64,000 bases of DNA from Pseudomonadota bacterium. Lineage in GTDB: Bacteria > Pseudomonadota > Alphaproteobacteria > Rhizobiales > Beijerinckiaceae. Under the pieces are notes generated by a model. The model did not search any database and was not told where the DNA came from. It was given only the letters and a program-made list of their open reading frames with translations. This document shows positions 57,633 to 64,000 of the stretch, one piece after another. The stretch's first letter is position 1; every line of letters begins with the position of its first letter. Where the stretch lies: positions 1 to 64,000 of the forward strand of contig JAIUNR010000005.1 of assembly GCA_020161575.1 (NCBI GenBank), written 5' to 3'. The translations under genes were made by a program, and so were the position numbers.

Positions 57633-59207
57633 ATGTCTCGCTTGAAACAGAGCGCCCTGGGCGCGATTCTGATTGCAGGTCTGACCTGCGGCGCTCAGGC
57701 GCAGGGCACCTTGCGCCTGCGGATGAACGGTGACGTCAACACACTCGACCCCGTTGCGACCACCAATTTCACCATCCGCAACGCCTCCTACCTGATGTAC
57801 GACACGCTGTTCGCGCTCGACAAAGATTATGCCGTGCGCCCGCAGATGGCCGAGAAGGCAGATGTCTCGAAAGACGGCCTCGTCTATACGATCACCCTCC
57901 GCGACGGGCTGAAATTCCATGACGGCGCCAGCGTCACGGCCAAGGATGCCGTCGCTTCGCTTAATCGCTGGGGCGGCGTCGATGGGCTCGGCAAGATCCT
58001 CTATTCCAAGATCGCCTCCATCGCGCCGCAGGACGACAAGACCTTCGTCATCACCCTGAAGGAGCCCTGGGGGCTGGTGCTGGAGGCGCTCGCGAAGATC
58101 TCCTCCAACGTCCCCGTGATCATGCCTGCCGCGATGGCCGCGCAGCCGGCCTCCCAACCCGTGAAGGAGCCGATCGGCTCCGGCCCCTACAGGCTTGTTC
58201 CCAAGGAATGGGTACCGGGCTCGATCGTGGTGTTCGAGAAATTCAAGGATTACGTTCCGCGCAAGGAACCGGCCAGCATGGCCGCCGGCGGGAAGGTCGC
58301 ACATTTCGACCGGGTGGAGCTGAAATACATCCCCGACACCACAACCGCCATCAACGCGCTGATCGCCGGCGAGATCGACTGGATCGAGGAAGTTCCGGCT
58401 GACATGCTCAAACTCTTCAGCGGACAGAAATCCGCGAAGACGGTCGCGGCCCGCCAGTCCGGCAATTCCATGCAGCTGGTGGTGAACCACCTCAACCCGC
58501 CCTTCGACAACCCGAAGATCCGCCACGCGCTGCAATGGGCGGTGGAGCAGAAGCCCTTCCTCCAGGCGGCTTACGGCGACGCCACCGACCGCTATCTCGC
58601 CTGTGCCGCGGTCTTCTTCTGCGACACGCCCTATGCCTCCGACGTGAATACCGAGCGTGTGCTCAAGCGCGATCCGGCCAAGGCCAGGGCGCTGCTCAAG
58701 GAGGCGGGTTATGACCGTACGCCGGTCGTGCTGCTGCATGTCACGGATATCGCGACGCATGATGTCTATTACTCGGTGCTGAAATCCATGCTGGAGGAAG
58801 CCGGCTTCGTGGTCGAATCCCGCCCCTCGGACTGGGCGACGGTCGCCACGCGCCGCGCCTCGAAGGAGCCGGTCGCCAAGGGCGGCTGGAATGTCTTCTT
58901 CACGGGATGGGGGTTCATCGATCAATCCAACCCGATGACCAATGTCTATGTCTCGGGCGATTGCGGCAATGCCTGGTTCGGATGGGCCTGCTCGACGGAG
59001 CTTCAGGAATTGCGCAAGAAATTCGCGATCGCCACCACGGATGCCGAGAAAAAGGCGCTCGCGGTGCGGATGCAGGAGGTCGCGCATGACCTCGTGAGCT
59101 TCGTTCCGCTCGGACAGGCCTTCCCATCGATCGGAATCGCGGCGAACCTTGAGGGCTATCTTGAAAGCCCGGTTCCCTTCTTCTGGAATTTGCGGCGCAC
59201 GAAATAA
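57633..59207 (+). CDS. ABC transporter substrate-binding protein, family 5 (peptide/nickel type)
   Basis: The 524-residue product starts at 57633 after GGAGGAA and carries a signal peptide (SRLKQSALGAILIAGLTCGAQA). The mature protein is a cluster C (family 5) solute-binding protein: LRMNGDVNTLDPVATTNF, DGLVYTITLRDGLKFHDGAS (20 residues), PIGSGPYRLV and RHALQWAVEQKPFLQAAYGD (20 residues). The family carries peptides, nickel, opines, oligosaccharides and other solutes, so the name does not fix the substrate. It is the first gene of the operon controlled by the divergent LacI protein. Confidence 0.93.
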   Translation: MSRLKQSALGAILIAGLTCGAQAQGTLRLRMNGDVNTLDPVATTNFTIRNASYLMYDTLFALDKDYAVRPQMAEKADVSKDGLVYTITLRDGLKFHDGASVTAKDAVASLNRWGGVDGLGKILYSKIASIAPQDDKTFVITLKEPWGLVLEALAKISSNVPVIMPAAMAAQPASQPVKEPIGSGPYRLVPKEWVPGSIVVFEKFKDYVPRKEPASMAAGGKVAHFDRVELKYIPDTTTAINALIAGEIDWIEEVPADMLKLFSGQKSAKTVAARQSGNSMQLVVNHLNPPFDNPKIRHALQWAVEQKPFLQAAYGDATDRYLACAAVFFCDTPYASDVNTERVLKRDPAKARALLKEAGYDRTPVVLLHVTDIATHDVYYSVLKSMLEEAGFVVESRPSDWATVATRRASKEPVAKGGWNVFFTGWGFIDQSNPMTNVYVSGDCGNAWFGWACSTELQELRKKFAIATTDAEKKALAVRMQEVAHDLVSFVPLGQAFPSIGIAANLEGYLESPVPFFWNLRRTK

Positions 59208-59214
59208 CCAACGG

Positions 59215-59252
59215 ACCGCCGGTCTCCGGCGGTTCCCCTCTTCTTCGGGGAA
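59215..59252 (+). other. Tandem stem-loops between substrate-binding and permease genes
   Basis: ACCGCCGG (59215-59222) pairs perfectly with CCGGCGGT (59226-59233) around TCT. Immediately after, TTCCCC (59233-59238) can pair with GGGGAA (59247-59252), which is the ribosome-binding site of the permease gene. Such structures commonly protect the upstream mRNA for the abundant binding protein and hold down translation of the membrane subunits. Confidence 0.6.
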
Positions 59253-59257
59253 AGTCC

Positions 59258-60199
59258 ATGCTCCGCTATGCCGCCACCCGGCTCGTCGCCGGCGTTCCGA
59301 CACTTGTGCTGGTGTCGGTCTTCATCTTCTCGTTGATTCACATCACACCCGGCGACCCGGCTATCCTGCTCGCGGGGGATAACGCCACCCCGGCGCAGGT
59401 CGAGGCGATCCGCGCGCGCCTCAAGCTCGACCTGCCCCTCTGGCAGCAATTCGGGCTGTGGTTCCTGGATGCGCTCCGGCTTGATCTCGGCAGTTCCGTC
59501 TATTCGGGGAAGCCCGTGACCGAACTCATCATGCAGCGGATCGAGCCGACCCTGGTGCTCGGTCTCACGACGATCCTCCTGACGATCCTGATCGCCATCC
59601 CGCTCGGGGCCTACGCGGCCTGGCGGGTGAATACCTTCGTGGATCGGCTCGCAATGGGTTTCGCCGTGATCGGCTTTTCGGTGCCGGTTTTCGTGATCGG
59701 CTATGTCCTGCTCTATGTCTTCGCGGTAAAATGGCGCCTCTTTCCGGTGCAGGGATACAAGCCGCTCTCGGAGGGCATGTTCGCCGCATTGCATTCGGTT
59801 ACGCTGCCGGCGACGGCGCTCGCGCTTGTTTTCGCGGCGCTGATCGCCCGCGTCACCCGCGCCGCGGTGCTCGATGTGCTCGGGGAGAATTACATCCGCA
59901 CCACCCGCGCCAAGGGGCTGTCGGCGCCGCGCATCCTCTTCATCCATGCGCTCAAATCCGCGGGCGTTCCCGTGGTGACTGTCGTTGGAATCGGCTTCGC
60001 GACATTGATCGGCGGCGTTGTCGTCACGGAAAGCGTCTTCAACATTCCCGGAATCGGGCGGCTGACGGTCGATGCGATCACAAGGCGGGATTACCCGGTC
60101 ATCCAGGGGGTCATCCTGTTCTTCTCAGCCGCGCTGATCCTGATCAATCTGCTTGTCGATCTCACCTATGCGCTGATCGACCCGCGCGTGAGGGGCTGA
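59258..60199 (+). CDS. ABC transporter permease, DppB/OppB type
   Basis: The 313-residue product is an inner-membrane permease with six membrane segments. It has the DppB N-terminus (VAGVPTLVLVSVFIFSLIHITPGDP, quoted here as GVPTLVLVSVFIFSL and HITPGDP), the domain-typical SSVYSGKPVTELI loop and the EAA-like cytoplasmic loop YIRTTRAKGLSAPRILFIHA (20 residues) that contacts the ATPase, and it ends YALIDPRVRG as is usual. Its start follows GGGGAAAG, which is part of a stem-loop. The second permease begins 1 bp after its stop. Confidence 0.95.
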   Translation: MLRYAATRLVAGVPTLVLVSVFIFSLIHITPGDPAILLAGDNATPAQVEAIRARLKLDLPLWQQFGLWFLDALRLDLGSSVYSGKPVTELIMQRIEPTLVLGLTTILLTILIAIPLGAYAAWRVNTFVDRLAMGFAVIGFSVPVFVIGYVLLYVFAVKWRLFPVQGYKPLSEGMFAALHSVTLPATALALVFAALIARVTRAAVLDVLGENYIRTTRAKGLSAPRILFIHALKSAGVPVVTVVGIGFATLIGGVVVTESVFNIPGIGRLTVDAITRRDYPVIQGVILFFSAALILINLLVDLTYALIDPRVRG

Positions 60200-60200
60200 G

Positions 60201-61091
60201 ATGATCGCAGAACCCGCCGCCCCTCCGCCCGCCAATTGCCCGCGTCGCCGCCATGCGACGATGGAAGCGCTCGCCTCGGCTTTGCGTGAACCCTGGACCC
60301 TCCTGTGCCTGCTCCTGCTGGCCGGTTTCCTGTTCGTCGCCTTTTTCGCGGGCATGGTCGCGGGCGATCCGCTGGCGATCAATCCGGCACAACGGCTCAA
60401 GCCGCCCTCCGCGCAATTTCCCTGGGGGACCGACCATCTCGGCCGCGATGTCTTCGCCCGCGCGATGCATGGAACCCGGATGTCGCTCGCGGTCGGCGCT
60501 TCCGTCGCGCTTCTCTCCGCCATTCCCGGTGTCGCGATCGGCATCTTCGCCGCCATGAGCCGTCTTGGCGGCGCGCTGGTCATGCGGATCATCGACGCCA
60601 TGATGGCGATTCCGGCGGTTCTGCTGGCCGTGGCCCTGGCCGCCCTGCTCCAGCCCGGACTGACGACGATCATCATCGCGATCACCATCCCGGAAATCCC
60701 GCGCATGGTGCGGCTCGTGCGGGCCGTCGTGCTCTCGGTGCGCCAACAGCCTTACGTCGATGCCGCGATCGCTTCCGGCACGCGGGGCCCAACCCTGGTT
60801 TTCCGGCATATCCTGCCGAACACCCTGGCGCCGGTGATCGTGCAGGGCACCTATGCCGCCGCTTCGGCGATCATCGCCGCGGCGCTGCTTTCGTTTCTCG
60901 GCGTGGGCACCCCGCCCGACCTTCCGAACTGGGGCGGCATGATGGCCGATGCCCGGCGCTATTTCCAGCAGGACCCCATGCTCATGGCCTATCCCGGCAT
61001 GCTTCTTTCCGTCCTCGTGCTGATCACGAATATCCTCGGCGACCGTCTCTCGGATGCTCTCGACCCCCGGAAATCGACGAGGAAAATCTGA
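60201..61091 (+). CDS. ABC transporter permease, DppC/OppC type
   Basis: The 296-residue product is the partner permease, with a DppC N-terminal segment (LLLAGFLFVAFFAGMVAGDP, 20 residues), FPWGTDHLGRDVFARAMHGT (20 residues), several membrane segments, the cytoplasmic loop QQPYVDAAIASGTRGPTLVF that fits the ATPase coupling helix, and the C-terminal NILGDRLSDALDPR. It is one base from the upstream gene and one base from the first ATPase gene, so all are translated in series. Confidence 0.95.
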   Translation: MIAEPAAPPPANCPRRRHATMEALASALREPWTLLCLLLLAGFLFVAFFAGMVAGDPLAINPAQRLKPPSAQFPWGTDHLGRDVFARAMHGTRMSLAVGASVALLSAIPGVAIGIFAAMSRLGGALVMRIIDAMMAIPAVLLAVALAALLQPGLTTIIIAITIPEIPRMVRLVRAVVLSVRQQPYVDAAIASGTRGPTLVFRHILPNTLAPVIVQGTYAAASAIIAAALLSFLGVGTPPDLPNWGGMMADARRYFQQDPMLMAYPGMLLSVLVLITNILGDRLSDALDPRKSTRKI

Positions 61092-61092
61092 C

Positions 61093-62118
61093 ATGATCAC
61101 GGCTTCACCAACGCTTTCGGTTCGCGATCTCTCGGTTTCCTTCGGGGCGACGGGCGCGCGCCTGCAGGCGCTCGACCGCGTTTCCTTCGATGTCGCGCGC
61201 GGGGAAATCCTCGCGCTTGTCGGCGAGAGCGGCTGCGGCAAGAGCGTGACGATGATGGCGATCCTCGGGTTGCTCCCGGAGCGCGTGGCCCGCATCGAGG
61301 CGCAGCGGATCCAGCTCGGCGAGCTGGATCTGCGCAAGGCCACGCCAAAGGCGTTGCGCACGGTCCGGGGACGGCGGATCGGCATGATCTTCCAGGACCC
61401 GATGACCTCCCTCACCCCTGTCCATACGGTCGGCTTCCAGATCGCCGAGGTCATGCGGGCGCATCAGGGCCTTTCCCGGCGCGCAGCGCAGGCGCGCGCC
61501 CTCGAATTGCTCGATCTCGTCCGTATTCCCGATCCACGCCGGCGGCTGGACGCCTATCCGCACGAACTATCCGGCGGCATGCGTCAGCGCGTGATGATCG
61601 CGATCGCGCTGGCCTGCGCGCCCGAACTTCTGATCGCGGACGAGCCGACAACCGCGCTGGATGTCACGGTACAGGCGCAGATCATGGAATTGATCGCCGA
61701 TCTGCGCCGGGAGATGGGCATGAGCGTCGTGCTCATCACGCATGATCTCGGCGTGGTCGCGACCACGGCCGATCGCGTCGCGGTCATGTATGCCGGAAGG
61801 ATCGTGGAGGAGGCGCCGGTGGCGGATCTCTTCCGCAACCCCTCGCATGGCTACACCGCCGGCCTCATCCGCTCCCTGCCAGGCGGCGAGACCGAGCGCC
61901 AGACCAGGCTCGCCGAAATTCCCGGCAACGTACCCCGCTTCGCTGCACCCCCGAATGCCTGTGCGTTCACCGAGCGCTGCGCTTTCGCGTTACCCGGTTG
62001 CGCCACAACACGACCACCGGATGAGCAGATCAGCCAAGCCCATCGCTGCGCCTGCTTCAACCGCGAAGCCGTCGCCGCGGCCTTGCGCGACACCCCTTTC
62101 GTGAGGGCATGGGTATGA
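61093..62118 (+). CDS. ABC transporter ATPase, DppD/OppD type
   Basis: The 341-residue product is a full ABC ATPase: Walker A GESGCGKS near 53, the Q loop in [14 protein letters not shown], signature LSGGMRQRV, Walker [14 protein letters not shown] and the switch His in LITHDLGVV. After about 255 it has the oligopeptide-transporter C-terminal extension with the cysteine pattern [14 protein letters not shown] expected of the [4Fe-4S]-type tail in this subgroup. Its stop overlaps the start of the next ATPase gene. Confidence 0.95.
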   Translation: MITASPTLSVRDLSVSFGATGARLQALDRVSFDVARGEILALVGESGCGKSVTMMAILGLLPERVARIEAQRIQLGELDLRKATPKALRTVRGRRIGMIFQDPMTSLTPVHTVGFQIAEVMRAHQGLSRRAAQARALELLDLVRIPDPRRRLDAYPHELSGGMRQRVMIAIALACAPELLIADEPTTALDVTVQAQIMELIADLRREMGMSVVLITHDLGVVATTADRVAVMYAGRIVEEAPVADLFRNPSHGYTAGLIRSLPGGETERQTRLAEIPGNVPRFAAPPNACAFTERCAFALPGCATTRPPDEQISQAHRCACFNREAVAAALRDTPFVRAWV

Positions 62119-63119
62119 AACCGGGCATTTCCCCCTTGATGCGGGTCGAGAATGTCTCGCGCATTTTTCCGGTCGGCAGCACGCTTCTCGGTGGGCCACG
62201 TCACCGGGTCCGCGCCCTCGACCGGGTATCGCTCGATTTGCGGCGCGGCGAGACACTGGGGCTCGTCGGCGAATCCGGTTGCGGAAAATCGACGCTCGCG
62301 CGCCTGATGGTGGCGCTGGATGCACCGAGCGAAGGGCGGATCACCTTCGATAACGCGCCGCTTTCCGGCCTTCCCGCCGGCGAACTTCACCGGCGGCGCA
62401 GACAGATCCAGATGATATTCCAGGATCCGTATGCCTCGCTCAATCCGCGCATGACCGCGCGCGCTTCCATCGCCGAGCCGCTCGCGAATTTCACCGGAAT
62501 GGGCCGCGCGGATATCGAGGCACGCATCGAGGAACTCGCGGCGCAAGTGGGTCTGCCGCCTCACCTGCTCGACCGTTTCCCGCATGAGCTATCCGGCGGC
62601 CAGTGCCAGCGGGTCGGGATCGCAAGGGCGATCTCCGCCGGGCCCGACGTCATCATCGCCGATGAGCCGGTCTCCGCGCTCGATGTCTCCATCCAGGCGC
62701 AGATCCTCAACCTGCTGCTCGAGATCAAGCGGCGGATGGGCCTTTCGATGGTCTTCGTCTCGCACGATCTCTCGGTGGTCTCGCATATCGCGGACCGCGT
62801 GGCCGTGATGTATCTCGGCCGCATCGTCGAGATCGGCCCGACCGCCGAGATTTTCGCGCAGCCGCGCCATCCCTACACCCGGATGCTGCTCGATGCCGTC
62901 CCCCACCCGCTTCCCGCCGGACGCGGGCGAAAGACGCAGGCGCAGGGCGAATTGCCCAGCCCGATCGATCCGCCCGCGGGATGTCATTTCCGCTCGCGCT
63001 GCCCCCATGCCGATGCCTCCCTGTGCGGCGCCACCGTCCCGCCTCTCGTCACGGTCGGCGAAGCAGAGATCGCCTGCCTTCGCCTGGACGAGATTACCCT
63101 GGAGCGCGCCGGTGTCTGA
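62115..63119 (+). CDS. ABC transporter ATPase, DppF/OppF type
   Basis: The 334-residue product is the second ATPase, with Walker [10 protein letters not shown] loop [14 protein letters not shown], signature [14 protein letters not shown], Walker [14 protein letters not shown] and switch His VSHDLSVV. The C-terminal extension carries [15 protein letters not shown], again the conserved cysteine set. I chose the ATG at 62115 because it forms an ATGA overlap with the previous stop; ATG at 62109 is also possible. The alpha/beta hydrolase gene begins 8 bp before its end. Confidence 0.95.
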   Translation: MKPGISPLMRVENVSRIFPVGSTLLGGPRHRVRALDRVSLDLRRGETLGLVGESGCGKSTLARLMVALDAPSEGRITFDNAPLSGLPAGELHRRRRQIQMIFQDPYASLNPRMTARASIAEPLANFTGMGRADIEARIEELAAQVGLPPHLLDRFPHELSGGQCQRVGIARAISAGPDVIIADEPVSALDVSIQAQILNLLLEIKRRMGLSMVFVSHDLSVVSHIADRVAVMYLGRIVEIGPTAEIFAQPRHPYTRMLLDAVPHPLPAGRGRKTQAQGELPSPIDPPAGCHFRSRCPHADASLCGATVPPLVTVGEAEIACLRLDEITLERAGV

Positions 63120-63861
63120 TCCGCTCGTCCTCATTCCCGGTCTGCAATCGGACGCCTCTGCCTGGATGCCGGTTCTGCGGCAGCTCGGGCATTATCATGC
63201 GTTCTGCATCCCCATGGGGCATCAATTCGCTCCCGATCTTTCGATGATGACGCAGAAAGTGCTGGCGCAAAGCCCGCCGCGTTTCCATCTCGTGGGGTGG
63301 TCGATGGGGGGCTACATCGCGCTCGACATTCTCAGGCGCGCGCCTGAGCGGATCGCCAGCCTCATCCTGATCTCCACCATGGCCGGCCCGGAAAGCGAGG
63401 CCGCGCGGACGCGCAGGGGAGAAGTGCTGGAAATAGCCGACACGCGCGGGGTGCGGCACTATCAGGCGGAGAATCTCGTGACCTGCCTATTCCGCCCCGA
63501 GGCGATCGAGCCGGGCATCATCGAGCCCATGCTCGCCGCATCGGAAATCCTCGGCTACGGCGCCTTCGAGGCGCAGATCCGTGCGATCATGGATCGCTCC
63601 GACAGCCGGGCGGACCTCGCGGCCTCGATAGCCCCCTTGCTCATTGTCGTCGGCCGGGAGGACACGATCATCCCTGTGAGTCATGCACGGGAAATGCAAC
63701 GCCTGCGCCCGGATGCCGCGTTTCACGAGATTCCCGAATGCGGGCATTGCCCGCCGCTGGAGCACCCGGAACTGGTCGCGGACATCCTCAATACATGGCT
63801 GCGGGATTTCGAGGCCGGCGCGGGAAGCGGCATGCGCAAGAGCGGAGGGGCATGGTCATGA
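63112..63861 (+). CDS. Alpha/beta hydrolase
   Basis: A GTG start 8 bases after GGAG, overlapping the ATPase gene by 8 bp, gives 249 residues. The fold features are [13 protein letters not shown] (oxyanion region), the nucleophile Ser 64 in [10 protein letters not shown], the acid in [11 protein letters not shown] and the His in [12 protein letters not shown]. It has no signal peptide, so it acts in the cytoplasm on imported or phosphorylated material. Its position between the importer and a sugar kinase suggests an esterase or lactonase step on the imported compound; that is inference only. Confidence 0.9.
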   Translation: MSDPLVLIPGLQSDASAWMPVLRQLGHYHAFCIPMGHQFAPDLSMMTQKVLAQSPPRFHLVGWSMGGYIALDILRRAPERIASLILISTMAGPESEAARTRRGEVLEIADTRGVRHYQAENLVTCLFRPEAIEPGIIEPMLAASEILGYGAFEAQIRAIMDRSDSRADLAASIAPLLIVVGREDTIIPVSHAREMQRLRPDAAFHEIPECGHCPPLEHPELVADILNTWLRDFEAGAGSGMRKSGGAWS

Positions 63862-64000
63862 CCTATTATCTCGGGATCGATGTCGGGACGGGAAGCGCGC
63901 GCGCTGGTCTCTTCGACGCGGCGGGAGGCCTTCTCGGCGCCGGAAGCCATGCGATCGCGACCCATCGCCCGAAGGCGGATTTCGCGCAGCAAAGCTCGCG
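63858..64000 (+). CDS. FGGY-family carbohydrate kinase, N-terminal fragment (cut by window edge)
   Basis: Only the first 47 codons are visible. The N-terminus [20 protein letters not shown] is the first phosphate-binding motif of FGGY kinases, and the [11 protein letters not shown] form is most like the ribulokinase / D-ribulose kinase branch. Its ATG overlaps the hydrolase stop (ATGA), so it belongs to the same operon. Kinases of this family phosphorylate sugars or polyols after uptake. The substrate cannot be fixed from this fragment. Confidence 0.85.
   Translation, partial: MTYYLGIDVGTGSARAGLFDAAGGLLGAGSHAIATHRPKADFAQQSS

Overview
The window is a chromosomal segment from an alphaproteobacterium, most probably of the order Hyphomicrobiales (Rhizobiales). 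The basis is high GC, the gene order dusB-ntrB-ntrC-ntrY-ntrX-hfq-hflX, a fused ispDF, a pyruvate dehydrogenase cluster whose E1 beta subunit carries its own lipoyl domain, the order ppiD-trpE-trpG-trpD-trpC-moaC-moeA-lexA with comEC-gltX-gltA beyond it, and an alphaproteobacterial GAAC-N7-GAAC SOS box. I cannot name the genus from sequence alone. Almost everything is conserved housekeeping DNA; no insertion sequence, integrase, CRISPR array or rRNA was seen.

Layout. 1-311 is the cut-off end of an unrecognised gene. 533-9893 (minus) is the nitrogen-regulation block: dusB, ntrB, ntrC, ntrY, ntrX, then hfq and hflX. 10064-11797 (plus) holds ispDF and pncC. 11789-23943 (mostly minus) is central carbon and lipoate metabolism: eno, an EamA transporter, an FtsB-like gene, pdhA-pdhB-pdhC, an SGNH hydrolase, a YdcH-like gene, lpdA, lipA and a CoQ10-binding START protein, with a few small envelope or secreted genes. 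24078-27878 contains queF, an AT-rich orphan membrane gene, an unexplained spacer and a periplasmic CpdB-type nucleotidase. 28245-37103 (minus) runs tpiA, secG, pyrG, a DsbA-like isomerase, a DUF350-DUF1190-ATP-grasp cassette, a VOC protein, a second DUF1190-like gene, kdsA and a TerB-like membrane protein. 37295-45960 (plus) is ppiD-trpEGDC-moaC-moeA and then lexA with a triple-GAAC operator. 45938-55899 carries comEC, gltX, gltA, a small membrane protein, glmS, glmU and a BON-LysM protein. 56191-56266 is tRNA-Lys(UUU). From 56395 to the right edge is the one clearly accessory catabolic locus: a LacI-family repressor divergent from a peptide-type ABC importer (substrate-binding protein, two permeases, two ATPases), an alpha/beta hydrolase and the start of an FGGY carbohydrate kinase.

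How the parts work together. The two Ntr two-component systems and hfq form a regulatory block. PdhABC, lpdA and lipA give the pyruvate dehydrogenase complex, its E3 and its lipoate cofactor, next to enolase. GlmS and glmU make UDP-GlcNAc. The right-hand locus looks like an inducible uptake and degradation operon for a sugar-containing compound, with paired LacI-type half-sites over the likely promoter. The most noteworthy non-coding structures are two diverged copies of a Rhizobiales-type palindromic intergenic repeat (one forms the last codons of ntrB), the three-half-site SOS operator of lexA, the palindromic LacI-type operators, and tandem stem-loops between the substrate-binding and permease genes. 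The best candidates for undescribed biology are the expanded DUF350/DUF1190/ATP-grasp neighbourhood and the AT-rich orphan gene; neither can be given a function from sequence alone.
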